Source: Nannobrachium achirus
Taxonomy: Eukaryota > Chordata > Actinopteri > Myctophiformes > Myctophidae
Assembly: GCA_963921795.1 (NCBI GenBank)
Contig: OY997650.1
Span: 16,604,935-16,668,934, forward strand
DNA: 64,000 bases
Direction of reading: 5' to 3'
The translations under genes and the position numbers were made by a program. Below the pieces are notes generated by a model, which saw only the letters and a program-made list of their open reading frames with translations, did not search any database and was not told where the DNA came from. Positions 42,008-53,665 of this stretch are shown here, piece after piece (position 1 is the stretch's first letter; the number at the start of each line of letters is the position of its first letter).

Positions 42008-44751
42008 ATGGTCCATCGTCGCCGCATACAGTTTGTCAACATTGGCCGACTGAGAGACGGAGTGTTCAGGCTGTTTAGCCATGGTTCACTCTCTCCCCCG
42101 GTGGAACAATGTTGCAACACGTATGAAAAAGTACCAGGAAAATCTCTACATTGCTGCATTTTCAGACAAAGGTTTTTATTTGGACAACAGTGTTATCTGA
42201 GTTTTGGATTAATGTGGAACCTGCGTGGACATCCGGGAGCAGCGGACCGTGTTGGACCGTCGGACACAAGACGTTGGATACTCCCCCGGTCCTTGGCTGC
42301 ACCTGGATCTCTACGCCTGGCAAATTCCTAAGTTGATTAAGATAAGTACATATTTACTTAGTCCCCGTAACGTGTTGTGTCTTTGAATTTTGAATTAACG
42401 ATGTTAATGTAATTATAATTGATATGATTTGTGAATTATGTTCTCTCCCCGTCTGGAGGATTCCGAAAGCTCCTAATAATGTTTTGGTTTGACACGCGTC
42501 GTAAATTAACCCCAATCTACTAGATACAGAATGGTCGTAAATCTCTTTGTTTCATCTTACAACGTTTCAAGGTGGTGATCAACACCTTAAATCTATTTTT
42601 ATCTATTTCTCTGGTCTCTCCCTCTCATTGACATGAGGATTAGTAGAGACAAATATTTTCAGACTTAACTTTTTCGGTACAGTCGTTGTCTTTTGTCTGG
42701 ACCCACAAGTGAATTTGCAACTCATCTTGTTGAATGGTCATTATATGTTTGGTTTATAACCTAGGGCGAGAACTTCTAGTCAGCCTGAATTTAACGAGTA
42801 CTTCTAGTCAGTTGTGGTTATAGCTTTTTATGTCTGGACCCTATGAAGGGTCAGTATTTGTCAGTTTGTTACTGTTATGTTCACTGTACCGATAATACTG
42901 TGTTTATTTAGGTCTCTCACTTTCATGGCTTGGCCCAGCCATTGGAAATTGAGAAACAATATTTTATCTTTAAGACTATATGTTACTGACCAGTTCTGTT
43001 TTCTGTAATATTAAGTACTTTTAAGAAGTTTTAAAATATCTTTGAGAAATTAAAGTTAAGATTTAAGATTAAGAATAACTAACTCAAATTATTGATGCCT
43101 AAATTAATTTAAACTATTGTAACATTAAGATTTTAGAGCCTTCCATATGACTATGGTTGTGTTTACAGTATTGATAATTCCTGTTTACTCTATCTGTCCC
43201 TCACTCCCTTGCTGCAGTCGCGATGCAGGTGGGGGAGTCAGGAACACCTAAATTAATTTAATATGTTGTAACGTTAAGTTTTAAACCTGACCAGAGGCTT
43301 CTGGCTGTGTCCGAGTATAAATTGTCATTTATTTGATGACTTTTCTGTGAGAATGAATTTACTGTACTGTATGTGTGTGTGCGGGCATGCGCCTGTGTGT
43401 GCGTGAATGTCGCTTTGACCCTTATCTCTTTTCATTCCTCCCCCACTCTTGTGTGAGTGCGTGCGTGAGCGTCCATGTGACTGATTCATGCCTGCTGAGT
43501 GTGTGCGTCTGCTCTTGTATGACTGTGTGTAACCACCTGCCAGCCAAGGCCGCACTGTTTTTTTGAGATATCTAATGTTTTGGGAACAAGTGTCTCTGTT
43601 TTGACCTCCTTTCTCTCATTTTCATAAACATTTTGATTGTTTACTGTCTAAAATATTTTGTTGATGTTCTATCCTGTCTTGTTATGAATACATTTAAGAA
43701 AAACTTCATTACCCATAAATCTCTTGTTTTAAAACTTCCTGTTCCCTGGTTACCATAACAACCTTTAGACCCATTGTTGAGAAGGACAAGGTCGCTTCTC
43801 GCCCCTAAGGCGTATTACTGGTACTAGACACAGTGTCTAGCAACTCTCCCCATTCCCGACTGGTACTGTATAGTGCCCTTTTCATTGATTTAAATAATTT
43901 AAATTATTTTATTTAACTTCTATGTCACATCTATATTGATGTGCCAAAACGGGGGAGTGTTTAAGGATTAATTCTGATTTAATTTTGATTTGTTTTTAAT
44001 TAATTTAATTTGGTTTTTCATTGATTTAAGATTTATTTGAAACTTAATTTGAAATATTTCTGTTTACATGGGCTGGACGGAGAGAGGAATGCAGTGTGGG
44101 GAAGGAGAATCGGGTCACCGGAAAATCACCACGACTGAGGCGGGGTGCAGACGAACCACCATCTGAGGCCAGGACAGTGCATGCCATTCCACCGCAGCGG
44201 CACGAGTCAAATCGTGCCTGGTCGGTGAGTTTCTGTTGCACTGTTGTCATGCCATGTAGTAGTACAAACGCTACCTGAAGAATTAAATTGTTATGAACAA
44301 ATGACTGGCCAAGGTTTCGTCCCCCGTAGGAAACACCTGAAAAAGAAGAAGAGACCCAGAAGAACCCACAGCTCCTGCATGTCCTCCTCCGCACGTCTCT
44401 CCATGCCCCACCATCATCATCATCATCCGATCATTGGACTTATGGATTTTTTAATTCATCTTTTATTACAGGTTTTCATTTTTCATTCTTTATTTTTATC
44501 TGTTTATTCAATTTTAATTCTGTCTTCATTCATCTGTAAAAAACGATGAAATATTTTTATTTGGTGTCATATTTCTTTAACTTTAAGGATTTATTACAGT
44601 TCCCTTTAAAAAAATATTATTACAGTCCTTTTTGAAAATTTGAATTTCTAAATATTATTAAAGTCTTCATATTATTATTATTATGATTACCCTGATAAAA
44701 TGTTTAATGTGGAGGTCATATGAACCTCATACAAAAATTAAAAGGGTAGAT
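42008..44751 (+). mobile_element. internal region of the LTR element, no recognisable gag or pol
   Basis: TGGTCCATCGTCGCC directly after the LTR is where a primer-binding site belongs. AAAAGGGTAGAT directly before the 3' LTR is a weak polypurine tract. A second, more classical purine tract (AAAACGGGGGAGTG) lies at about 43948-43961. The 2.7 kb has no long open frame; the largest (42008-42331, 107 codons) shows no retroviral motif I recognise. It is best described as a non-autonomous (LARD-like) or gutted element. Superfamily unresolved. Confidence 0.7.
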
Positions 44752-45265
44752 TGATAAGATAAGAATTATGATACATAATTCATGGTTTGTGTATGAGGCT
44801 CATATGACCATATAATATATATAATATGAACTGAACTTACAGTATAGAGACCACATTTTGGTCGGATACTGTAGGTTCAGGCTAAATAGATTGCAGGTCA
44901 TAGTAACTTTGGTTGCCCTGACTACGAAATCATGATATACTGTATGTCACTAGTGTGGAAAATTACCAACACTACGTGTCCCTTTCTTCCTGTTACTTCC
45001 TTGTTATGATCTGGGAACAAATGAATAAGTCCCACGATTCTTACTGTCATAAACTGTACTCTTTATATACTGTTCTCCTCCATCTTGGAGGAGAGAGAGA
45101 GATTTAGAAAGCTGCCGCTATGGCAGCTCACTGTTTTGTCTCCTCTGTCTGACCCTCTCTAAATACAGCAATCTAAAAGATATAGTCCTTTGGTCTCTTT
45201 GTCTTATTTTAATTATGGATTTATAGATCCATACTTGTTTAACATTAATATTAATTTACATTTCA
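44752..45265 (+). mobile_element. 3' LTR (514 bp)
   Basis: Same orientation as the LTR at 41471. The first about 340 bp (through the TATA-like box to CTCCATCTTGGA) look identical to it by eye. After that there are several substitutions and indels, for example CCACCCGGATGGCAG against CCGCTATGGCAG. Ends TTTACATTTCA, then the duplicated ATGTC. Confidence 0.9.
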
Positions 45266-45561
45266 ATGTCATACTTCCTTGTGAGGCTAAATTGTTTGCA
45301 GTACAGCTATCAGTTGTTTTATTTAAATGATTGGTGTTTGTACAATAAACAGTTGAAATGGAAGTGGTCGTTTTCAATATATGTCATTTGTTATTAGAAC
45401 AGCTCAAAGCAATGCAGTTTGGAAGTTTTCTTGAATAATCTTAATTTAGCTAATCAATGAAGCTGGGGTTATAATACCACAATGAGAAACTAGTTGCAAA
45501 GAGTCATATTTTCTTAATCAACAGTCAAAAGTGAAAACAGTAAAAAATGCACTTGATTTAA

Positions 45562-46028
45562 AGGACAACTTTAGTTTTTTACAACAAGGGTTCATATTTT
45601 AGATTGTAATTAAAGAATATAAAAGATGAGTGTTAAAATTATTTCATTTACTTCTTTCTATTGTTTTAGAGATTCTTATTTCAGTGTTTGGTGGCATGCG
45701 TACAAGTGGCTAAATATGTTATTTTAGACAGAATAAGCCCATTCCCAAGATACAACTCAACCTTTCATGGTTGGATGTGACTTATGGGGGCTAGAAGTGT
45801 TACTGTAAATAGCAATGAAGAAACTGCTGGCTTATTGTGTCTAAAAAGACATATTTAGCCACTTGTACGCATGCCCCGATGCGTACGCATGCCCCACATT
45901 TTAGCACGGTAAACGCGATAAAAGAATAGAACGAAGCAAATGAAAAGATTTTAACACTCACTTTTTCTTTTGTCTAATTACAATCTAAAATATGAACCCT
46001 TGTTGTAAAAAAAAAACAAAGTTGTCCT
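45562..46028. mobile_element. TTAA-type MITE, 467 bp, intact
   Basis: Inverted ends AGGACAACTTTAG and CAAAGTTGTCCT continue inward with ACAACAAGGGTTCATATTTT and its complement. TTAA flanks both sides (45558-45561 and 46029-46032). It contains GGCATGCGTACAAGTGGC repeats. Homologous to the interrupted copy at 25212. No coding content. Confidence 0.85.
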
Positions 46029-46334
46029 TTAACAAAAACATTGAAAGTGCTATAGTTTTGATCAGCTGAAACTAAGTTTCTTTTTTTTTCTTTTCTTTTC
46101 TTTTTTTTTACTAATTGTGCTTTCAATGAAAGTGAAATATCTGGGTGTTCTAATGAGATGGTTTTAAAGAACAACCTAAATTGCAGTTGTCTTAATGAAC
46201 CCTGGTCATAAGAGGGTGTATCTAGTAGATTCAGTCATTCTGTCAGGGGTAGAGGTGTTTGCTGTGGATTTTCATCTATAGACCTGTTGGCTCTCCTTTT
46301 CACTTCAAATATAACCTCCAACCTTTTCTTAGTG

Positions 46335-47105
46335 TGAAAATCCTGGTGGTGCAGTGGTAAAGCAGAGGACTCACAACCTGAAGGTTGTGGGTTTGAATCT
46401 GACTACAGGAAAGTCTTTAACTTTGGTCTTTTTAAGGCAAAGAGCATGGAAGCAGCCCGCCCCCCTCATCATTCCCTCTTTTAGCTCCGGTAGGAGAGGG
46501 AGGGGCATTGGAGGCAGCCCAACCTCTTTTTCACACCCTCTTTTAGCTCTGGTAGGAGAGGGAGGAGCATAGATAAAGCCCACCCCCAGGGGGAGGAGTT
46601 TAATACATTTGCATATTGGGTACTTATCAGATTCCTGTTTGGTTTTCTAAGGCATTTGTTAATTTAATTGGTTTTTTGTTTTGTTTCTTCCCATTGCAAG
46701 CTTGGTTTCAACCATTTTATTGAGGGTTTTGTTGTTGTTTGAGTTAGTTTTATTTATTTATTTTTAGTTGATCATTAGTTTTGTTTGAGCTTTGAACCTA
46801 CAACCTTTGGTACATGGAACTTTGACTTATCTTTTGAGCCACGCTGGTATGCAGATATAATTGGGACGAATGTAATACTTGACCCACGTTTTAGATTTCA
46901 AATGGACAATGAAAATGTTCATCATGAGTCTTGAGCTTTGAACCTACAACCTCTGGTACATAAACCTTTCACTCATCTTTGGAGCCATGCTGGTATGGAT
47001 AAATAATTGGGAATGTAATACTTGACCCACCAAATCCTGGGATTTGATCACATGACCTTGTGTTGACAAGTCAAGAGCTTTTACAACTAAGCCACCCAAC
47101 ACACT
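46335..47105. repeat. cluster of degenerate tRNA-like sequences
   Basis: One is on + (about 46343-46412: GGTGGTGCAGTGGTAAAGC, later GTGGGTTTGAATCTG). Three are on - : about 46790-46860 and 46925-46995 (both with TTTGAACCTACAACC as reversed B box), and 47030-47100 (reverse reads GGGTGGCTTAGTTG and GTGATCAAATCCC). A 70-bp purine/pyrimidine duplication (CCTCTTTTAGCTCYGGTAGG) is at 46460-46570. They look like relics and not working tRNAs. Confidence 0.5.
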
Positions 47106-47185
47106 TTTGTGTTTGTGTACTTTATTGTCTGTTTTGTATTGTCTTGTATGTCATGACTTTTGAATAAAGTTATATTTAAAAAAAA

Positions 47186-47365
47186 TTGACCAAGTTGAAA
47201 AACTCCAAACAAAAATTCTCCTCTGAGGAAATGGCACTTCGCAGAGGCTTTCCACCTATGCTTTCCACCGAGGAGGAAAGCGGTGGAAAGCATAGGTGGA
47301 AAGTCTCTGAGCTGTGCCATTTCCTAAGAGGAGGAAAATTTGGTGGATTTTTTCAACTTGGTCAA
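47186..47365. mobile_element. foldback MITE, 180 bp
   Basis: Starts TTGACCAAGTTGAAAAA and ends TTTTTTCAACTTGGTCAA. Arms pair through GAGGAAATGGCAC and CTTTCCACCTATGCTTTCCA around a 10-base loop. No target duplication certain. Confidence 0.85.
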
Positions 47366-47524
47366 ATGTTGTTTTTTTTTTCCTTTTTTTTGGAGCTGTG
47401 TGGAACACAAGCTCCCTATACGTGGCCGTGTGTGTGGGTCTCCGTCCGTGTCTGTATGTAGCCTAAACTTCGGCACGCTACTAGTCCCGCACCATTTACG
47501 CCACCCCCGCAATATATACATCAA

Positions 47525-47545
47525 GGGTTAGGGTTAGGGTTAGGG
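47525..47545. repeat. short interstitial telomere-like repeat
   Basis: Three TTAGGG units preceded by GGG. It is too short to show a chromosome fusion point. Confidence 0.9.
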
Positions 47546-48093
47546 TAAATTGTCAATGACGACGCGGCCCAGTTCCCCCAAGGGCCCCTGGCAACGGCCC
47601 CACCGGCCCAATGGTTATTCCAGCCCTGGTGACGCCCCTGGTTAAAGCACAAGGAAAACTGCTGTGGAGGAAAAAGCACGTGGATCACTGCGATAAGCTG
47701 TTCTCTGGACGTTGCCAAGGTCACAGGTTCAAACCCCACCATGAGTAGCGTGTGACTCCAAAGCATGTTTTGAATGCTAACATCCAGAACAACAGTTAAA
47801 GCATCAGGAACACGCTTCTTCTTCTGTGTGTGGTCAGATGGCTAACACACCGTTGTGTTGCCAGTCTCTGGGCATGTCGGAGACAGATGTCACAGGTCAT
47901 GTAGATCAGGGGTTCCCAAACTTTTTAGTCTCAGGGCACCTCATAAATATTTTTTAAATCCGAGGCACCCCTGGGCCCTACATTATAATTTTCACTCCCA
48001 GGACCTTATATTTATAGCATATCGTCGTTGTCGGGTGGAAACCTTTTATGTCCAAAACCGTTCGTTTTGTATTTATCATCTATAAAATGTACT

Positions 48094-48160
48094 AAACTAG
48101 TGAAAACAGCCGATCTACAAGCACACTGTGTGCTTGTAGATCGGCTGTTTTCACTAGTTT
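48094..48160. repeat. perfect 67-nt palindrome (palindromic module)
   Basis: From AAACTAGTGAAAACAGCCGA to its exact complement around a single central T at 48127; arms are 33 nt without mismatch. It is the longest perfect copy of the module in the window. It lies in sequence resembling the 28336 hAT family. Confidence 0.9.
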
Positions 48161-48284
48161 TGTGCGACGGTCTTGTATGATGAAGCAGGGCTTTGCTTTA
48201 CCAAAAGACTTACACATTTGAAACTTGGAGATACGAGGTTTCTGCCCGACAGTGACGATATTTTAGTGATTATGTTGCGAGGAA

Positions 48285-48824
48285 AGGAAATTAGGTCTAC
48301 TAGCCAGGATAAAAAATCTACCATGATCTGCTCACTGCAAATACCCACAGTGGCCAAATCAAGTTGGGCTCCCATCGACTTTCTATACAGGAGGAAAATA
48401 CCCCGAAAAAGAAAATCAGCTGTAAGTAGGATGTGAGGGGTCTAACTAGGGGTTTGCCATGATGCTGAATCCATTGCAAGCATTTGTTTTGCACAAAAAA
48501 CATTCCTTTGGCTAAAAATGGCCCCAGAAAATGATGGTTTAGTGATGAAAAGTGATGAGTCATCAAAAAGTCATCTTTTGTTGGCGTTTTCTGGGGCCAA
48601 TGAATGTTTTTTGTGCAAAACAAATGTTTGCAATGGATTCAGCATCATGACAAACCCCTAATTAGATCCCTCACATCCTACTTAAAGCAGATTTTTTTTG
48701 GGGGGGGGTATTTTCCTCCTGTATAGAAAGTCGATGGGAGCCCAACTTGATTTGGCCACTGTGGGTATTTGCAGTGAGCAGATCGTGGTAGATGTTTTAT
48801 CCTGGCTAGTAGACCTAATTTCCT
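48285..48824. mobile_element. foldback MITE, 540 bp
   Basis: Ends AGGAAATTAGGTCTACTAGC and its complement. The arms pair through CAAATCAAGTTGGGCTCCCA and CTGAATCCATTGCAAGCATT. The inner arms match the nested element at 25275-25865, so it is the same family. Confidence 0.85.
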
Positions 48825-49803
48825 AACAGAATCAGTTGAAAAACTAAATAATACAATTTTGTCCAACCTCTGCCTTAATTTTATCGGACTACAGTCACAT
48901 TACAACCAGTACCAACTAACATCTGAGACCTGACTGAGTGAAAAATTATGTCATTAATGCAGTGTCACTTAGGCCTAGATGAAAAAGGGAAAGAAAGAGG
49001 GGAGAATAACAATTCTAACATGAAGGACCCATCCAGTCCAAAGGAACATTTTTAACATTTACCTTCAAAAACCTGATTTTGTCCACACATATTCCACCAT
49101 CCCAGTCTGAAAAGAAACAAAGCTGTGTATAAATGTAGTACAGTGAGACATCAAGGTTAAAAAGGATAACACAAATTGACAGATTATATGTACAACATAG
49201 TGTTTAATATTTAATATGATATCATATTTAATAGTTCTGTGTTCTGTTGACTGGATGAACGCTGTGTGGTGTCCTGGATTCGGGTTTCTTTTTTGTTTTG
49301 TGTGAAAGTGAATAAACAACCATGCTAATCATGCTGTGAAAAACAACAACATTCCTCAAAACGATGAAGGCAAACCATGGGTTTTTTCCTTGTTATGAGG
49401 AAATAGCTGAAAAATACCCGTGATCCAATTCCAGTGTGGAACGAACACTGTTATCAGTTGCCAGGTCTCTGCTGAATGTCAACCAAGCAAACAAACATTT
49501 ATACAAGAGCAGACATTGTTCACTGACATTGCCATGACCCAAAATGGCTGCCTGGTATCACGCTACAGCAGAGGTTCTCAAGGTGGGGTCCAGGGACCCA
49601 AAGGGTCCTTGAGGGGGTTCCAAGAGGTCTCTAACTCTGACAGTGTACGAATGGAACCAAATTAACCCAGAAAGAATCCATTTGGTTCCATTTGTACTCT
49701 CTCAGTATACTGTCAGTATCATGTCAGTATCACAGCTAGTATCATGTCAGTATCACAGCCAGTATCATGCTATAATGGTCAGTAACATGTCAGTATCATG
49801 CTA

Positions 49804-51640
49804 CTAGTAAGACACCCAAGGGTGGAATGCGACCTCAGGGTGACATGCAACCTCGCCCTAAAGGGCGAGGTCGCGCCAATTCTTGACAATCTGGCCAACC
49901 ACAGTGTTTCTCTGACGATTCTAGTTGTTGTCATTCTGGGGGAGTTTGTTCATGTTTTTGTGAGGGTATCAACCCTAGGAGACACGGGGAGAACACGCAA
50001 ACTCCACACAGAAAGGCCCTATCGCTCACACCCTAGGTTCGGTTGGCGATAGGGCCTTTCTGTGTGGAGTTTGCCTAAACATGGAGATGTGGTACAGAAG
50101 GACTCCTATATGGGCATAAAAAGTATGTCATGTGACATCACTTCCTGTACAGACAGTCAGACAGACAGCCATTGACTCCGACCCTATGACGGTAGTCCCA
50201 TATGACATGATGTACTAGACTATCTCCATATATAGTGTTATCCACATCTCCATGTTTAGGCCAAACAGATTCGCTCCATTTCTCCATGTATAGGTCCAAA
50301 TGCCCAACATTGAGCTTGACAACGAAACGTTCTTAACACAGCAGCCCCCATATTTACTTTAGAAAATATGTTAAATTCTAAGTACGTTTCGAGTACCGAT
50401 TTGATACAAGAGGGAATAAGCACTACACTTCTGGAATCATGTGCGTCGACTTAAAGTTGGATCCAGGCCTAATAACTTTATCTGGCCACCCCGTTGCCAC
50501 CTCCTTGTTACATTTTCTTTTCTCCAGGTGGATGGACATTCTTTCATGGTTATGTCAAAACATGCCCATATGTGGACATTACCAAATATGGGCATTTCCA
50601 GATATGTCCTTAATATTGATAACATTGGGACAGGGATCTCCATATATGGGCATAAAACGTATGTTAATTAGTAAAGCCAAGCTTGGGTTTGATGCCTTGG
50701 GATTTCTATATTTGGACATAAGTGTATACCCAATAGGTCATCATCTGGAAAGGTAGGGTGTAAATCAGAGTAAAGCAGGCTTTTGAGCTAGTTAGGGCCA
50801 GAGATTGATGACATCAGAAATCCCCATATATGGGCATAAAGGGATTTTGCTTTTGGGAATGCCCATCTATGGCATTTTAATTTTATTTTATCCTTTATTA
50901 ATAAAAATACATGTATGTATCCATATACATATGGAGTTCAATATTGATGTTTTTGGAGAAGGTATGTTGTAAATGTATGCTACTTAGTAAAGGTTGGCGA
51001 TAGGGCCTTTCTGTGCGGAGTTTGCCTAAACATGGAGATGTGGTACAGAAGGACTCATATATGGGCATAAAAAGTATGTCATGTGACATCACTTCCTGTA
51101 CAGACAGTCAGACAGACAGCCATTGACTCCGACCTAACAATAGCTACTGTCTATGACGGTAGTTCCATATGACATATTGGACTAGACTATCTCCATATAT
51201 AGTGTTATCCACATCTCCATGTTAGGACTCATATATGGGCATAAAAAGTATGTCATGTGACATCACTTCCTGTACAGACAGTCAGCCATTGACTTCGGAT
51301 TAACAATGGCTACTGTCTATGACGGTAGTCCCATATGACATATTGGACTAGACTATCTCCATATATAGTGTTATCAACATCTCCATGTTTAGACAGCCAA
51401 TGACTCCGGCCTAACAATGGCTACTTTCTATGACGGTAGTCCCATATGACATGATGGACTGGACTATCTCCATATATAGTGTTATCCACATTTCGTGTAG
51501 CCGCCCTGTACAGGAGGTGATGTCACAACTCGCTGACATCACACTGACATCACAGAGGATACGGACGGTCACGAGGATACGGAAGGAAGGAAGGACACTC
51601 AAGCGACACGGTTCTTCAGAGTATATGCGACCTTCGGTCG
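49804..51640 (-). mobile_element. possible Helitron-type element with 225-bp internal repeats
   Basis: A then CTAG at 49803-49807, TAAGA and the hairpin CACCCAAGGGTG look like a Helitron 3' end on the minus strand. Inside, blocks beginning near GGCGATAGGGCCTTTCTG with TATGTCATGTGACATCACTT and CTATCTCCATATATAGTG recur at about 50045, 50996, 51226 and 51390 (the later ones shorter). An inverted repeat of AAACTCCACACAGAAAGGCC spans 49999-50074. The 5' end is not identified, so the extent is uncertain. Confidence 0.4.
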
Positions 51641-51647
51641 CAATAAT

Positions 51648-52400
51648 GGTCAGTATCATGCTATAATGGTCGGTATCATGTCAGTATCATGCTATAATGG
51701 TCGGTATCATGTCAGTATCATGCTATAATGGTCAGTATCATGGTCAGTATCATGGTCAGTATCATGTCAGTGTCATGGTCAGTGTCATGGTCAGTGTCAT
51801 GGTCAGTATCATGGTCAGAGTCATGGTCAGTATCATGTCAGTATCATGGTCAGTGTCATGTCAGTATCATGGTCAGTATCATGTCAGTATCATGGTCAGT
51901 ATCATGTCAGTATCATGGTCAGTATCATGTCAGTATCATGGTCAGTATCATGGTCAGTGTCATGGTCAGTATCATGTCAGTATCATGGTCAGTGTCATGG
52001 TCAGTGTCATGGTCAGTATCATGTCAGTATCATGGTCAGTATCATGTCAGTATCCTGGTCAGTATCATGGTCAGTATCATGTCAGTATCATGGTCAGTAT
52101 CATGTCAGTATCATGGTCAGTATCATGTCAGTATCATGGTCAGTATCATGGTCAGTGTCATGGTCAGTATCATGTCAGTATCATGGTCAGTGTCATGGTC
52201 AGTGTCATGGTCAGTATCATGGTCAGTATCATGTCAGTATCATGGTCAGTATCATGGTTAGTAGCATGGTCAGTGTCATGGTCAGTATCATGTCAGTATC
52301 ATGGTCAGTGTCATGGTCAGTGTCATGGTCAGTATCATGGTCAGTATCATGGTCAGTGTCATGGTCAGTATCATGTCAGTATCGTGGTCAGTATCATGTC
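51648..52400. repeat. minisatellite of 11/12-bp units ATG(G)TCAGTATC
   Basis: About 60 units mix ATGGTCAGTATC, ATGTCAGTATC and ATGGTCAGTGTC in an irregular order, with a few ATGCTATAATGGTC variants at the start. Because 12-bp units keep frame, all three frames of this strand stay open for long distances; this is not evidence of a gene. Confidence 0.95.
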
Positions 52401-52906
52401 AGCAGAGTATGCATGCTCAAGCTGGAGCAGATCACGTCATACCAAACTCGACACAACCTTAAATGACACTCACCGCATCATCACGGGATGCGTCAAGACA
52501 ACACCTGTCCTGTGCCTCTATACGCTAGCCGGCATCTCTCCCCCGACACATCAGACGACTACCTATTGCTCAAGATGAACGGAGAACACAGGAGATAGAC
52601 ATTAGACACCCCTTGCAAGGTCACGTAGCACCCCCCCACGCAGGCTCCGATCCAGAGGCAGTTTCATGCAGTCCAGTCCTGCCCCTCGGGACAACCAAAC
52701 AAGAAGCAAGGGCCAACTTCTGGGAAGATGAATGGCAAAGCAACGACAAACAAGCTCTTGAATGGTTGGACAGAGGAATCACACCAACAGAAAGCCTCAC
52801 TATAGTGGCCACAACCTTTGCTGGACAATCTGGAAGTCACTAAAGAGAGGGCAGAACGAAATTTCTGATATTGCTATGGACTCGAAGAAGAAGAAGAAGA
52901 AGAAGT
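52401..52906 (+). mobile_element. LINE 3' fragment (reverse transcriptase C-terminal region), inactive
   Basis: The translated + strand contains HTKLDTTLNDTHRIITGC followed by LYTLAGISPP, very close to the conserved stretch after the RT domain of RTE/CR1-like fish LINEs (family memory). Further on in another frame is FWEDEWQSNDKQALEWLDRG. Frame shifts separate the parts. The fragment ends in (GAA)n before minisatellite units resume at 52907, so it appears inserted into that array, or the array grew around it. Confidence 0.7.
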
Positions 52907-52993
52907 ATCATGTCAGTATCATGTCGATATCCTGGTCAGTATCCTGCCAGTGTCATGGTCAATATCATGTCAGTATATCATCATGGTACAGGA

Positions 52994-53480
52994 CAGAGGT
53001 TTTCAAACATTTTTGACTCAGGATACCCCTGTAAATAACCTTTTCATCCAGGCACCCCTGAATTACACTCTTAATTTTTAGAATCTTACATACTATTGGA
53101 GAAATATCTGTTTCCATCAGAACTGACTGAAAATAATGTTATACTTGACGTTGCACTTGAACCCCAGCATCCCTATTCTGGGGGGAAGGTTCACCAAAAA
53201 TAGCCGATCTACAAGCTCAGCTTGTAGATCGGCTATTTTTGGTGAAGAGAGCTGTCATAGATGGAAAAAGAACTCATTAAGTACAGAGCAAATCAGGTCT
53301 GTTTTACTAAGCATAGTGAAGTGATATTGATGTAGTGATATTGATGAATTTCAAATATTTTCAAATTATCTCGCGGCACCCCTGGACTGGCATCACGGCA
53401 CCCCAGGGTGCCCCGGCCGTCACCCACTTTGAAAACCCCTGGTATATAGGAGTCCTTGAAGTTAAGTTTGAGAACCACTG
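52994..53480. mobile_element. hAT-like element with palindromic module
   Basis: Starts CAGAGGTTTTCAAAC and ends GTTTGAGAACCACTGCTCT as rough inverted repeats. It includes the perfect palindrome at 53190-53246. A subterminal ACCCCTGGACTGGCATCACG block appears to be a second element's end. Confidence 0.5.
53190..53246. repeat. perfect 57-nt palindrome (palindromic module)
   Basis: TTCACCAAAAATAGCCGATC continues to the exact complement around a single C at 53218; 28-nt arms without mismatch, including the non-module flanks TTCACC/GGTGAA. Confidence 0.9.
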
Positions 53481-53665
53481 CTCTAACAGCTACTGTAAGT
53501 CTCCTTCCTCCGTCATTGTACTACACGACTTGCCTGGAGAAACTGCAGCCTGACAGGAAGCTGTGTGGCGGAGTCCGTCCACCAGATAGCTGGCTAAGGA
53601 GGTCATAGGGGTGCTTGCTCACTCATGTCCTCATCACCACAGCCTCACAGCGGGAGGGGTGGGGT

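Noticed and set aside
42008..42331. Retroviral-type gene right after the 5' LTR (107-codon frame)
   Set aside because: No gag, protease or envelope motif visible and no continuation; treated as non-coding interior of the LTR element.
47525..47545. Interstitial telomere marking a chromosome fusion
   Set aside because: Only three TTAGGG units; such short runs arise by chance or repair.
48318..48623. 101-codon minus-strand frame
   Set aside because: It lies wholly in the arms of the foldback MITE at 48285-48824.
51697..52578. Longest open frame in the window (293 codons), rich in GQYH/WSVS repeats
   Set aside because: It is the translation of the 12-bp minisatellite; three overlapping frames stay open for the same reason, and it runs into LINE remnant.
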